From NCBI GenBank assembly GCA_900757495.1, contig CAAENX010000007.1, forward strand, positions 17,608-81,607: DNA of 64,000 bases. Reading direction: 5' to 3'. This DNA is from an uncultured Collinsella sp. (GTDB lineage: Bacteria > Actinomycetota > Coriobacteriia > Coriobacteriales > Coriobacteriaceae). The notes beneath the pieces are model-generated. The model worked only from the letters and a program-made list of their open reading frames with translations. It had not been told where the DNA came from and did no database searches. The translations under genes and the position numbers were made by a program. Each line of letters begins with the position of its first letter. Positions within the stretch are counted from its first letter, which is position 1. Shown in pieces: positions 16,514 through 26,491 of this stretch.

Positions 16514-17383
16514 ATGAAAAGACCTCGTCGCTCGGCCGCCATATCGTTGTTTGTTGCGCTTGCAGTGGTGGGCGCCTTTGTCGTGGCGATAGCTGGCTGT
16601 TCCGGGTTGAATGATGGGGCCGCGGCGTCTGCATCAGAAGGCGCAGCCGCCTCGCAGGTCAAAGACGACAACCTTAAGACGCTCAACGTTGGCAGCGACC
16701 TCTATCCACCGTTTGTGTATAGCAACGAGTACGGCGATATTGTTGGCCTGGATGTCGATATTTTGACCGAGGCTTTGGGCCGCATTGGCTACAAGCCAAA
16801 GTACCAGCTGATCGACTGGGAAAAGAAGAAAGAGCTGCTGGCGAGCGGCGAGCTCGATTGCGTCATGGGCAGCTTTAGTATGACGGGCCGCGAAGGCGAG
16901 TATCGCTGGGCGGGGCCGTACCTTGCGAGCCGACAGGTGGTTGCTGTCGATCCCGAAAGCGATATCTACACGCTTGCCGATCTTGAGGGTAGGGTCGTGG
17001 CGGTCCAGTCCACCACCAAGCCCGAATCGATTCTGCTCAATCACACCAATGAAAACGTTCCGCAGATTAAGGAGCTCTACAGCTTTTCGGACCGCTCGTA
17101 CCTGAACCCGGCGCTTGTCGAGGGCCTAGTCGACGCCATCGCCGCGCATGAGTCCTCGCTGCTCACCTACGAAAAAGACTATGGCGTGACGTATCGCATT
17201 TTGTCTGAGCCGCTGCTAGAGGTTGGTTTGGGCACCGCTTTCGATATCAACGACACACGCGGCATCGACGTTAAGCTCACCCATGCCTACCAAGAAATGC
17301 TTGCCGATGGCACCATGGAGCGCCTGGTGTCAAAGTATTTTGATGACCCTTCGCCCTTTTTGAATGTGGAGGGCCTGTCATGA
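16514..17383 (+). CDS. Solute-binding lipoprotein (SBP_bac_3), sensor partner
   Basis: A 289-residue lipoprotein with a signal peptide ending in VVAIAGC (lipidated C29). A family 3 periplasmic binding domain (about 55-285) starts at LNVGSDLYPPFVY and contains GLDVDILTEALGRIGY, as in amino-acid binding proteins. The ATG at 16514 follows CTGGAGC; an in-frame start at 16442 lacks a signal-peptide-like N-terminus. Its stop overlaps the ATG of a hybrid histidine kinase by four bases and no permease gene is nearby. It probably presents a ligand to that kinase rather than importing it. Confidence 0.88.
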   Translation: MKRPRRSAAISLFVALAVVGAFVVAIAGCSGLNDGAAASASEGAAASQVKDDNLKTLNVGSDLYPPFVYSNEYGDIVGLDVDILTEALGRIGYKPKYQLIDWEKKKELLASGELDCVMGSFSMTGREGEYRWAGPYLASRQVVAVDPESDIYTLADLEGRVVAVQSTTKPESILLNHTNENVPQIKELYSFSDRSYLNPALVEGLVDAIAAHESSLLTYEKDYGVTYRILSEPLLEVGLGTAFDINDTRGIDVKLTHAYQEMLADGTMERLVSKYFDDPSPFLNVEGLS

Positions 17384-19572
17384 TTGATGCGTCCGACCAC
17401 ACCGCTCAGGAGCGGGGCGATCGTTCGGCACGGGAATGGCTCATCGTCGTCCTGTTGGGGATAGCGCTCTCGATTGTTGCCGGCGTGACGAGCTACGCCT
17501 ACACGACAGCTCAGGCCGAGCAGCGCTTTGCCGACGTTGTCGATTACGTGGCGACACAGAGCCTTTCCTACGATGCGTTCAACAGCGCCTATGCGACCAA
17601 AAACCTGATTCGCGTTATGGAGATCGCCGGAGAGGCGGCGCGCGATATGGAGCGCGACGGCTCGGTGGATAACGCTACGTTGGAGCAATATGCTGACCAG
17701 TTTAATGTGACAGCGCTGATCGTAACGGATGCATCGGGCAACTTGGTGTCCGAGTCCTCGAAGGATGACGTGGGCTACGAGTCGCTCGCCGCGAATCTCA
17801 AAGAGGCGCCTGTGCTGGAGGTGGCAGCCCATCCGCTTAAGTCCTATACCGCTCGCATTACGCTTGCGGACGATTCGGTCGCAGACATTGGCTGCGTGGC
17901 CCGGCGGGACGGTGAGGGCATCGTTGTCGCGGTGAGGCACCAGAGCGCCAAGGCGGTCGCGAGCAATACGCTCAAGTTGCAGAGCTTGCTCGATGGTTAT
18001 GAGACCATCGATAGCGGCAATATCGTGATCGAAAACGACGGTAAGGTCGTTGCGACCAACGCTGTTGAGCCCGCCGTGTCAGGCGTGTTCGATTTGCCTG
18101 CGACGGATGCCATCGTTGTCAACGGCATTAAGGAGCGTTGCCTGGCTGGTAAGGTCAGATTGGTTAACGACAGCGGTGAGTGGTATCTGGGCACATTTGG
18201 TAAAGCGCGCGATTTTTACGTGTACACCTATGCTCCCGCGCAGCGTTACTTTGAGGTTGTTGCCGCTGTTGTTGCCAGCGTGTTGGCACTCTACGGCGGT
18301 GTTATAGCCACTGTTGTGTTGGTGCGCCGCCGCGCCGAGAGCCAACGCTTTGCCGACCTGTTGCTGCAGGAGCGCGACTATGGCGACAAACTGGCAAAAG
18401 CGGCGCGCGAAGCTTCGTCTGCCAACTCTGCAAAGACGGAGTTCCTGCGTCGCATGAGTCACGACCTGCGCACGCCCATCAACGGCATTCGCGGTATGGT
18501 CGAGGTGGGCAATGCCAACGCGGACGACTTGCAATAGCAGACTGAGTGCCGCTCAAAGATCTGGACGGCGTCGGGACTGTTGCTCGACCTTGCGAACGAG
18601 GCACTCGATATGAGCCGCTTGGAGAGCGGGCAGGTCGACCTGAATCTCGTGCCTACAGATATGGTGGCCCTCAACCGTGAGGTGTGCGATATTCTGGAGC
18701 GCCAAGCCGAGGAGCGCCTGGTGACAATTATCTGCGACCAACGGACTCTTGATCATCCCTATGCCCGGGTGAGCGTGACGCACCTCAAGCGTCTGTTGCT
18801 CAATATTGCCGGTAATGCCGTCAAGTACAACCGCCAGGGCGGCTATGTTCGCCTGACATGCCGCGAGGTGGAGCCGGTGGACGGTGTCCCCGTCTATGAA
18901 TACACGATCGCCGATAACGGCATTGGCATGAGCGAGGAGTTTCAACAGCACCTCTACGAGCCGTTCAGCCGCGAGGAACAGCAGGTGGAAGGCGCTTCAT
19001 CGGGAACTGGCCTGGGCGCGTCTATTGCCAAACAGTTGGTCGAGCTTATGGGCGGAACCATGAGCTTTACGAGCGCCTTGGGGCGGGGGACGACGTTTAC
19101 CATTTGCCTGCCGTTTGAGAAGTGCAAGAGTTCCGAGATTCCCCAGGCAGTTCGCGTGGATGCAGGCGACAGCGACGTGATCCAGGGCCTGCGTGTTTTG
19201 CTCGTAGAGGATAACGACCTGAATGCCGAGATCGCACAGTTTACGCTCGACCGCGCCGGTGCCGTCGTGACGCATGTTAAAGATGGCGAGTCTGCCGTCG
19301 AGACGTTTGCCGCGAGCGCGCCGCACGAGTACGACGTGGTATTGATGGACATCATGATGCCCGGCATCGATGGCCTTGAGGCCACGCGTCAGATTCGAGC
19401 GCTCGATCGCGAGGACGCCGCGACCACGCCGATTATCGCCGTGAGCGCCAATGCCTTTGCCGACGACCGTAGGCTTTCGCGCGAGGCGGGCATGAACGCG
19501 CATCTGAGCAAACCCGTGAGTTCTCAGGATCTCGTTGAGGCGCTTGCGCACATAGCCGCCGACGCTTCATAA
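17380..19572 (+). pseudogene. Hybrid sensor histidine kinase interrupted by in-frame TAG
   Basis: A 730-position frame with a single TAG at 18535-18537 (codon 386); the pieces are 17380-18537 and about 18580-19572. It has an N-terminal membrane helix (about 20-43), an extracytoplasmic sensor domain, a second helix (about 288-313) and a HisKA H-box with H361 in MSHDLRTPING. After the stop the same frame continues without shift through the rest of HisKA (LANEALDMSRLESG). It then encodes the ATPase (N box LLLNIAGNAVKYN, G boxes DNGIGMSEEF and GTGLGASI) and a receiver with DVVLMDIMMPG. The stop is 25 residues after the histidine, so neither piece can phosphorylate alone. No ribosome site precedes the second piece. 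The likely cause is a recent nonsense mutation. Confidence 0.85.
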
Positions 19573-19579
19573 ACAAATA

Positions 19580-19609
19580 GCTCGGTTCCAATACTGGTTG
19601 GAACCGAGC
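19580..19609. terminator. Bidirectional terminator
   Basis: Perfect 12-base arms (GCTCGGTTCCAA and complement) around six bases, with T-rich sequence on both sides. It separates the converging kinase gene and the PNPOx-like gene. Confidence 0.85.
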
Positions 19610-19641
19610 CATTTTGCTATTTGCAGGACCTGTTTTTGGGC

Positions 19642-20121
19642 TTACTTTTCATGGATCTGCTTGCCGCAAAGATGCTCAATCGAAATCTCGTAGAGTTGGA
19701 CGCCCTTGATGTCTTTGGCGATTTCCTCTTCAACTTCTTCGGCAGAGGGGTAGTACTTAAGCGCGAGCTGGCGGACTTTGTCCTCGATAAACGCAGGTGT
19801 CTCATCTACCAGACGGCAACGACCAAAGACCACGGTGCTCATAACATAGGGAGCCCAGTCATCGTCCTTGTACCACTCGTTGCCGTAAACGGTAAAGCAG
19901 ACTTTATCATCACGCCTGAGTGAATCGACCTTGTGGCCAGCCTTGGCACCATGGAAATAAATCTTGTCGTGCTCGGCGTCAAAGAAGTAGTTGACGGGAA
20001 TGGCATACGGGTAGCCACCATCGCCGTTGACGGCAAAGACACCGCGCTTGCAGATAGCGAGCAACTCGCGCGCTTCCTCGTCAGTGATGGCGCGTTTCTT
20101 TCGACGTAAGGGCCTAAACAT
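19642..20121 (-). CDS. Pyridoxamine 5'-phosphate oxidase-like flavin protein
   Basis: A 159-residue split-barrel FMN-binding protein. GVFAVNGDGGYPYAIPVNYFF and KIYFHGAKAGHKVDSLR are the usual N-terminal strands of the NimA/PNPOx-like group, and VMSTVVFGRC follows. Members of this group include 5-nitroimidazole reductases and many enzymes of unknown substrate. The ATG at 20121 follows AAAGGAAG; the longer frame to 20160 has no site. It stands 42 bases downstream of the large hybrid kinase gene on the same strand and may share its transcript. Confidence 0.85.
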   Translation of the reverse strand: MFRPLRRKKRAITDEEARELLAICKRGVFAVNGDGGYPYAIPVNYFFDAEHDKIYFHGAKAGHKVDSLRRDDKVCFTVYGNEWYKDDDWAPYVMSTVVFGRCRLVDETPAFIEDKVRQLALKYYPSAEEVEEEIAKDIKGVQLYEISIEHLCGKQIHEK

Positions 20122-20163
20122 CGTTGGCTTCCTTTCTAACTGTGCATGGTGGGTGGGCACAAA

Positions 20164-22968
20164 CTATAGCGAAACAGTTCCGTTTTTCTTGATGCGGGCG
20201 AGGATGTTTTTGAGCTTGTTAAAGTCGAGCGGTTTGGGCAGATGGGCGTTCATGCCGGCATCGTGTGCCGCCTTGGCGTCCTCGGCAAAGGCATTGGCGG
20301 TGAGCGCGATGATGGGGATGTCGGCTGCATCGGCCTTCTCGCTCAGACGAATCGCGCGAGTTGCCTCGTAGCCATCCATACCCGGCATCATGATGTCCAT
20401 CAGGATCGCATCGAAGCTGCCGGCGGGACGACTAGTGTATAGTTCGACCGCTTCTTTGCCGTCGGCGGCGCGAGTTACGACGATGCCTTCGCTTTCGAGC
20501 AGGGCCTGGGCAATTTCGGCATTGAGCTCGTTGTCTTCGGCCAAAAGAACGTTCATGCCGGCAAGCGAGCAGCTGATCGCCTGCTCGTCCGCACCTTCTC
20601 TTGCCTGAGGGTTCTTGTCGATATCGAGCGGAATCTGGACGTTGAACGTACTTCCCATGCCGACCTCGCTCGAAATCTCAATCGTGCCGCCCATCATGTC
20701 TATGAGCGATTTGACGATCGGCATGCCCATGCCAGTTCCCTGAAATTTACTGCGGGCATCGTTGCCCTCTTGGGCAAACGGTTCGTAGATGTGCTTTAGA
20801 AACTCGGGCGACATGCCGATGCCGGTGTCCGAGACGCTAAAGCAAAACACGGCGTGCTCGTCGTCGACCGGCTTGATGGTCGATGAGAACGTGACGGTGC
20901 CTCCGTGCTTGTTGTACTTGATGCTGTTGTCGAGCAGGTTGACAAGGATCTGCCGAATATGGGTGGGGCTGCCGATCATATATTGGTCGACAGCGTAGGG
21001 CTCGCTGGTGTCGAGCATGGTTATGCCGCGGTCCGATGCGCGGAGCTTGCACAGTACGAGCGCATTGTCGCACAGCTCTTTAAGGTTGAATGATTCGTGC
21101 TCGAGCGTCACTTTGCGCTCCTCGATCCTGCCCATCTCGAGGATGTCGTTAATCAGTGACAGCAGGTGATTGGCGGCAACGCGCGCCTTGGCGCGGCTTT
21201 CGCGGGCGACCTGCATGTCGCCTTCTCTCAATTCCTCAATTTCGATAAGGCCCAGGATGCCGTTGAGCGGCGTGCGGATGTCGTGGCTCATGCGCGTGAG
21301 GAAAGCGGTTTTGGCGGCGTTGGCGGCATCGGCTTTCTGCCGTTCCTCCTGTGCGCGGTAAAGCGACCAGACAAGGATGACGATGCCGGTGAGCAAAATG
21401 CAGATGACGACTGCCGCAATGACGATGCGGTTGCGGTAGAGAAGTCGGAACGCATCCGATTCTTGCGCCGAGTACGATGTGGGGAAATAGCTGTTTGCAG
21501 AGAGCGATTCACCTGCATTGACGATGCCCTTATTGATGATTCCCAGCAGCTCGGGCTTGCCGCGCGAAATTAAACACGATAGTTGTGCCGTGTTGGTGAG
21601 TTCCTGTGTTTCGAAATCCTCGATGTCGTAGATGTCGCGGAGAGTTTCCAGGCGCGTGCTGGGGACAATGATGCAACGTGCCTTCCCCTCATCGAGGGCT
21701 TTGAGCACCTCGCCGTCATTCGAATACTCGGTTACCGTTGCGTTCGGAAAGAGACTTTCGAGCTCAAAACGGTTAACGATTGTGCTCTTTGTACAAGCGA
21801 TGTTCTTAAGGTCGCTGTTCAGGTTTTTGCCATTGTGAATGGCGGTCAGCGAAACCGTTCCCATCGAGTTTGACTGGATGACCCCTGTCTGCTCGGCGAG
21901 CCAGTAGTCGCGAAACAACGGCAGGGCGACATCGATGGTTCCGTTGGAAAGGGCTTTGATCATTTGCTTGTTGTTCGAGAGTGCGATTGTTTTGACCGTA
22001 ATGTCAAACTTGTCGTGCAACGTCGTTGCAAGCGAGGCGAGCGACCCTTCCATCTCGCCGTCGTCATTTTGCGTACAGTAGGGAAGTTGGTTTTTAAGAT
22101 AGCCGAGCGTGATGGTATTGCCGTTTTCTTTGAGCCAGGTGGTCTCGGTGCCGGTGAGCGGTGACGAGCCACTGTTTTGGGTCGAGTAACTCGTTTTGAC
22201 TTCCTCGTTATAGCGCGGGTTATCGCGGGCGATGGTCGTCATGGCGGCGTTGATGTCGTTCATCAGGTCAGGGCGGCTTTTGGGAACGGCAAAATAGTAG
22301 TCGCTCGAGCCTACGTAGAACATGGGTGACGCATCGGGCGACGAAATGGTGTCGTTCATGATGACGGCGTCGACCTCGCCGTCTGCAAGCGCCTCAAAGA
22401 GGGCGCTGCCGGTGTCGATTTCTTTATAGGTGCAGGTAACGTCTTCGTTGGCGAGCCACTGCTGGCCGACGATAGTTTGCATAACGCCAGAGTTGCAGCC
22501 GATGGTGAGGCCTTGGAGCGCCTGAGGGTCACCCTTGGCTAGATCGTCGCGGTCGGGCCTGGCGTAGATATAGTAGCGCTCGGTGCCCTCGGGATTTGAG
22601 GAAAAGAGCAGCTTCTGCTCGCGTTCTGCCGAATACGAGATGTTGGGCATGAGGTCGATTTCGCCTGCCTCGAGCATGTCCATAAGCTCGGAGAAGGTGC
22701 CGCTAACGTATTCGTATTGCCAGCCCTTTGTGTAATACGAGAGGGTCTGGAGGTACTCGTAGCCCCATCCCGAGAGGCGCTCGCCCGGCGTGCCTTCCTG
22801 GAAGCCTTTGTTGTTGACGAGCCAGCCAACGCGGACCGTCTTGACCTGGTGGTCGGAGTCGGCGGCAAAGGCGGGGGCAGGCATGACGGCGCTCAGTACG
22901 GTGAGTACGGCAACCGCGACGGCTAGGGTGCGATATAGAGCCAAACGAAGGATGGCGGAAGGTTTCAC
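20164..22968 (-). CDS. EvgS-like hybrid sensor kinase with two solute-binding domains
   Basis: A 934-residue protein. A signal or anchor sequence (1-36) is followed by two tandem family 3 binding domains (about 43-260 and 285-500). A membrane helix (about 522-545) precedes HisKA with the histidine in [11 protein letters not shown], an ATPase domain (QILVNLLDNSIKYN, DTGIGMSPEF, GTGMGMPI) and a C-terminal receiver (about 805-930) with D858 in LMDIMMPG. The binding domains probably sense small molecules such as amino acids directly, as in EvgS or BvgS. No DNA-binding regulator is adjacent, so the downstream partner is unknown. The start is a GTG with AGGA upstream. Confidence 0.92.
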   Translation of the reverse strand: MKPSAILRLALYRTLAVAVAVLTVLSAVMPAPAFAADSDHQVKTVRVGWLVNNKGFQEGTPGERLSGWGYEYLQTLSYYTKGWQYEYVSGTFSELMDMLEAGEIDLMPNISYSAEREQKLLFSSNPEGTERYYIYARPDRDDLAKGDPQALQGLTIGCNSGVMQTIVGQQWLANEDVTCTYKEIDTGSALFEALADGEVDAVIMNDTISSPDASPMFYVGSSDYYFAVPKSRPDLMNDINAAMTTIARDNPRYNEEVKTSYSTQNSGSSPLTGTETTWLKENGNTITLGYLKNQLPYCTQNDDGEMEGSLASLATTLHDKFDITVKTIALSNNKQMIKALSNGTIDVALPLFRDYWLAEQTGVIQSNSMGTVSLTAIHNGKNLNSDLKNIACTKSTIVNRFELESLFPNATVTEYSNDGEVLKALDEGKARCIIVPSTRLETLRDIYDIEDFETQELTNTAQLSCLISRGKPELLGIINKGIVNAGESLSANSYFPTSYSAQESDAFRLLYRNRIVIAAVVICILLTGIVILVWSLYRAQEERQKADAANAAKTAFLTRMSHDIRTPLNGILGLIEIEELREGDMQVARESRAKARVAANHLLSLINDILEMGRIEERKVTLEHESFNLKELCDNALVLCKLRASDRGITMLDTSEPYAVDQYMIGSPTHIRQILVNLLDNSIKYNKHGGTVTFSSTIKPVDDEHAVFCFSVSDTGIGMSPEFLKHIYEPFAQEGNDARSKFQGTGMGMPIVKSLIDMMGGTIEISSEVGMGSTFNVQIPLDIDKNPQAREGADEQAISCSLAGMNVLLAEDNELNAEIAQALLESEGIVVTRAADGKEAVELYTSRPAGSFDAILMDIMMPGMDGYEATRAIRLSEKADAADIPIIALTANAFAEDAKAAHDAGMNAHLPKPLDFNKLKNILARIKKNGTVSL

Positions 22969-23054
22969 ATGTAATCCTATCGAGTCGAGACAGTATCACA
23001 TAAGGATACCAGCTCAACCTGCCCACTCAGCCACCGCACCGCTAAACGGTCAGG

Positions 23055-23110
23055 TAGTCATTGGGGACGTTCTTGTTTGACTAGTCATTTAAGAACGTCC
23101 CCAATGACTA
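23055..23110. repeat. Family B 56-bp palindromic repeat
   Basis: The arms TAGTCATTGGGGACGTTCTT and complement surround a centre containing GACTAGTC. It is nearly the exact reverse complement of the copy at 40812-40867. It is followed by GGGGGAGGCGTGGGACAAT, also shared with that copy. Confidence 0.92.
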
Positions 23111-23181
23111 GTTCCGTTTGCGGGGGAGGCGTGGGACAATACCGAGCGAATGTGATTGGGCGTCTGGGAAAAGAGGTCGCG

Positions 23182-23607
23182 ATGAACAAGTTGAGGACGC
23201 TTGCTGACGTGTTGCGCCAGGCTGGCTTTGCGCGCATCACGGGCCTGTTTCTCGTCTTCTATCTGCTGTGCTCGACGGCCGTCTGGCTGTCCGAGCCCAC
23301 GACCCTCACGTTTGGCGACGGCCTCTGGTTTAGCTTTGAGACCGTATCGACGATCGGCTTCGGTGATATCCCGGCCGAGACGCCGGTTGCCCGCGCTATC
23401 ACCGTCGTTTTGAGCGTCATCAGCATCTTCTACATCGCCATGCTCACGGGCGTGGCGGTGAACTACTGCAACACGCTCATCAAGATGCGCCAAAAGGACA
23501 CCATGGCGCGCTTTATGGACGATCTCGAGCATTTGGAAGAGCTCGATCGTGACGAGCTCGCCGACCTGTCGCGCCGTGTGCGCGAATATCGCCGACGCCA
23601 ACGCTAG
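23182..23607 (+). CDS. Two-helix potassium channel
   Basis: A 141-residue ion channel subunit. Two membrane helices (about 15-35 and 72-95) flank a pore loop with the selectivity filter TIGFGD in FETVSTIGFGDIPAE. The C-terminal 45 residues are a charged helix that could form a coiled coil in the tetramer. There is no RCK domain, so gating is not by a known ligand domain. The ATG at 23182 has AAGAGG upstream; the longer frame to 23077 would run through the family B repeat. The LOG gene follows 36 bases later. Confidence 0.9.
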   Translation: MNKLRTLADVLRQAGFARITGLFLVFYLLCSTAVWLSEPTTLTFGDGLWFSFETVSTIGFGDIPAETPVARAITVVLSVISIFYIAMLTGVAVNYCNTLIKMRQKDTMARFMDDLEHLEELDRDELADLSRRVREYRRRQR

Positions 23608-23643
23608 AACGGGCGACGCGCGTCACGACGAGGGGGACTGAAT

Positions 23644-24177
23644 ATGAATATCACGGTATACCTGGGCGCGAGCGTCGGCAACGACCCGGCGTTTCTGCCT
23701 GCAGTGCGAGAGCTCGGCACGTGGATTGGCTCCAACGGCCACGCGCTGGTATACGGCGGCTCCAAGTCGGGCCTGATGGGCGCGCTTGCCGATAGCGTGC
23801 TCAATGCTGGCGGGCATGTGACGGGCGTTGAGCCGAGCTTTTTTATCGAGGCAGAGTTTCAACACGACGGTATTGACGATCTCATCGTGACGAGTGACAT
23901 GGCCGAGCGTAAGGCCAAGATGATCGAGCTCGGCGACGCGTTCATCGCCTTCCCGGGCGGTACGGGCACGCTCGAGGAGATTGCCGAGGTCATGTCCGCC
24001 GTGTCGTTGGGGCATCTCGATGCGCCGTGCATCCTGTACAACCTCGGGGGCTACTACAACGATCTTAAGTCGCTGCTCGGGCGCATGATCGACAAGGGCC
24101 TATCGAGCCCGCAGCGCCAGACCGGCATCTACTTTGCCGACGACCTGCGTCAAATCGCATCGATTATCGGCGCCTAA
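23644..24177 (+). CDS. LOG family protein (nucleoside 5'-monophosphate phosphoribohydrolase-like)
   Basis: A 177-residue Rossmann-like protein of the LOG/TIGR00730 group. LVYGGSKSGLMGALAD and the signature PGGTGTLEEI are present, with the conserved arginine in MAERKAKMIELGDAF. Characterised members cleave nucleoside 5'-monophosphates, for example cytokinin ribotides or AMP, to base and ribose 5-phosphate. The natural substrate in gut bacteria is unclear. It sits 36 bases after the K+ channel gene, possibly in the same transcript, with GAGGGGG upstream of the ATG. Confidence 0.9.
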   Translation: MNITVYLGASVGNDPAFLPAVRELGTWIGSNGHALVYGGSKSGLMGALADSVLNAGGHVTGVEPSFFIEAEFQHDGIDDLIVTSDMAERKAKMIELGDAFIAFPGGTGTLEEIAEVMSAVSLGHLDAPCILYNLGGYYNDLKSLLGRMIDKGLSSPQRQTGIYFADDLRQIASIIGA

Positions 24178-24258
24178 GCCTTAGGCTCATCGCTCGTGCG
24201 GCACCCAACGGCACCGTTCGCGGCGTAGATGGTTAGCCCGCCCGAGGCCTGCTCGTCC

Positions 24259-24264
24259 TACAAT
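24259..24264 (+). promoter_or_regulatory. Putative -10 box for the ClC gene
   Basis: TACAAT lies 38 bases before the ATG at 24303, and CGGGAGG gives a normal ribosome site between them. No clear -35 box is seen. Confidence 0.5.
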
Positions 24265-24302
24265 AAAACGTATCTTTGTCGATTTGACCACGGGAGGTCC
24301 CG

Positions 24303-25607
24303 ATGGATACCCTTGCAAAACCCAAAAACCGTGCGCTGTTCTTAGTGAGCGTGGCTGCGACCGGTGCGTTTGCGGGCACCGCGGTCTGGCTGTTCTTCTT
24401 TGCGATGGAGCGCGGTATCGACTATCTATGGACCGAGATCCCGCATATGCTGGGCGTCGCTTCACCCGAGCTCGCGAGCGGCCCGTTCGGGTTTTTGCCG
24501 TATCCGTTTTTCGTCTGCCTGCTGGGCGGCCTGCTGATCGGCCTGTACGAAAAGATGACGGGCACCAAGACCGATGACCTCAACCAGGTAATGGCCAAGG
24601 TTAAGCAAGACGGTCGCTATCCGTACGACAACCTGGGCAAGCTTTCGCTCGCGGCGTTGCTGCCGCTGCTGTTTGGCGGAAGCATTGGACCGGAGGCCGG
24701 CCTGACCGGCGTTATCGCGGGTCTGTGCAGCTGGGTCGGCGACCGCATGCGTCGCTTTGGTGCCGAGTTTAGGCAGCTCACGCTGCTGGGTACCCAGGCC
24801 GCCCTGACGGCGCTCTTTACCGCGCCCGTCTTTGGTTTTGTGGCGCCGCTCGCCGGTAGCGCCGATGGCCAGGGCGCCAACGAAGACGAGGATTCCGCCT
24901 CCGACGAGATCACCATCAAGCTGCCCAAGGCGCAAAAGACCGTGGTCTACGGCATCGCGATTGCCGGCGGCCTGGGCACCTATCTGCTGCTCGGACAGCT
25001 TATGGGCGGCGGTATGGGTATGCCGAGGTTCGAGGCTGCCCAGGTGGGCAACCTTGAGCTTGTCTGGCTTATTCCCCTGGCACTCATCGGTACGGTCTGC
25101 GGCTGGCTGTACTTTGTCTCGGAGCGCGCGAGCGAGGCGTTGGCCCACACCATAGGGGAGCGCCCTGTCGTCAAGGCCATGCTAGCCGGTCTGGCGCTCG
25201 CCATCTGTGGCACGGTCCTGCCCTACACCATGTTTGCCGGCGAGACCCAAGCCGACGTGCTCATGGAGACCTATCTGACCATTCCCGCCGGCGTGCTTAT
25301 CGCGACCGGTCTTGTTAAGGCCATGCTGACGCCCGCCCTCATCAACCTTGGTTGGCGTGGCGGCCACTTCTTCCCGGTTATCTTCTCGGGTGTGAGCCTG
25401 GGCTATGGTCTTGCCATCCTCACCGGCGCCGATCCGGTCTTTTGCGTCGCCGTCTGCACCGCCTCGACGATGGGCGCCGTTATGCGTCAGCCGGTCATGG
25501 TTGTGGGCCTGCTGCTCATGTGCTTCCCGCTCAAGGGTATCGTCTGCATGATCATCGCCGCCGTCATCGCGGCGGGCATTCCGCTGCCCAAGCCGCTGCG
25601 CAAGTAG
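24303..25607 (+). CDS. ClC-family chloride channel or H+/Cl- antiporter
   Basis: A 434-residue membrane protein with about ten helices. The anion-selectivity loops GGSIGPEAGLTG (near residue 122) and GWRGGHFFPVIFSG (near 350) are the two main family signatures. A charged loop rich in Asp and Glu lies at about 192-206. Such proteins move chloride or fluoride, often coupled to protons, for acid tolerance or volume control. I did not identify the gating glutamate with certainty beyond PEAG. It has its own promoter and ribosome site. Confidence 0.92.
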   Translation: MDTLAKPKNRALFLVSVAATGAFAGTAVWLFFFAMERGIDYLWTEIPHMLGVASPELASGPFGFLPYPFFVCLLGGLLIGLYEKMTGTKTDDLNQVMAKVKQDGRYPYDNLGKLSLAALLPLLFGGSIGPEAGLTGVIAGLCSWVGDRMRRFGAEFRQLTLLGTQAALTALFTAPVFGFVAPLAGSADGQGANEDEDSASDEITIKLPKAQKTVVYGIAIAGGLGTYLLLGQLMGGGMGMPRFEAAQVGNLELVWLIPLALIGTVCGWLYFVSERASEALAHTIGERPVVKAMLAGLALAICGTVLPYTMFAGETQADVLMETYLTIPAGVLIATGLVKAMLTPALINLGWRGGHFFPVIFSGVSLGYGLAILTGADPVFCVAVCTASTMGAVMRQPVMVVGLLLMCFPLKGIVCMIIAAVIAAGIPLPKPLRK

Positions 25608-25789
25608 CACGGTAGCGCGCGGGCAATACAAACATCTCAAGCCCGGTGTGAGGGTGTTCAACTTGAGCTTGTGCCCTTTGACGGGTCGTTATTTTCAAAA
25701 TGCTGCTGTAATCCACGACACGGGTTGAGCGCCTTCCCAATAATGGGCCACGCCGATCTGTGGCGCATGTCCGATGATACCGCGCTTGC

Positions 25790-26491
25790 CTATAGGTCGC
25801 GTGCCCGGTAGACCTTGGTGCTGATGGCGCAGCTGACAACGCCAAGGATGACCGTTGCCAGCGCGACGGCACCACACAGGCAACCGAGGACGGCAAGATC
25901 GGGATTCGTCCCTGCAATCGACATGAGCTGGTTGCTGATGGGGTTGAATGAGTTTAGCGTGACCATGATAAGGCACATGTACAGGGCGTACAGACCAACG
26001 GATAGGCGTTGCGCCTTCATGTGTTCAAATCGAAAGAACAGAGGCAGTACCAAAAACACCGCCATGAGGGAGAAAAGCATCGATATTGCCGAGGCGATTG
26101 CGGTCTCAAAGACGGTCTCTCCCGTGGAGGGGATACCCACGCTGTTTAAGATCGGGATGGCGACGATACTCAACAGCACGGCCGCGCACGCCATGATGAC
26201 CGAGAAAATAGTGATGCACAGGTAGCGTGCGCTGACGATGTCTTTGCGTGAGATGGGCAGCGTTGCCCGATAGCGCTCCCATCCATTTTGGTTGTCGAGC
26301 CCGGCCAGCGACGTCATGGCCATGATGGGCGACATAGCACTGATCGCGAAGGCGCCGGCGGCGCTCATGTCGGAATCACCATTCGATGCCCTGACGGCGG
26401 TCAGCACGACGAAGATGAACAGGCCGACACCTGCGATGCTCGGGACGAGCGTGCGAACGATGGGAAGCTCGGACATAATGGCGCGTTTCAT
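25790..26491 (-). CDS. ABC-2 type transporter permease
   Basis: A 233-residue membrane protein with about six helices, starting MKRAIMSELPIVRTLVPSIAGVG. WERYRATLPISRKDIVSARY is a typical cytoplasmic segment of ABC-2 permeases that handle antibiotics or lantibiotics. The ATG overlaps the ATPase gene stop by four bases. Together with the ATPase and the GntR regulator it forms a YtrA-type operon, usually linked to cell-envelope stress or peptide antibiotics. The 182 bases after it (25608-25789) show no gene. Confidence 0.85.
   Translation of the reverse strand: MKRAIMSELPIVRTLVPSIAGVGLFIFVVLTAVRASNGDSDMSAAGAFAISAMSPIMAMTSLAGLDNQNGWERYRATLPISRKDIVSARYLCITIFSVIMACAAVLLSIVAIPILNSVGIPSTGETVFETAIASAISMLFSLMAVFLVLPLFFRFEHMKAQRLSVGLYALYMCLIMVTLNSFNPISNQLMSIAGTNPDLAVLGCLCGAVALATVILGVVSCAISTKVYRARDL

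Noticed and set aside
15025..16686. 553-codon antisense frame over the MalY-like gene
   Set aside because: A shadow of the PLP enzyme gene; no recognisable domain or start signal.
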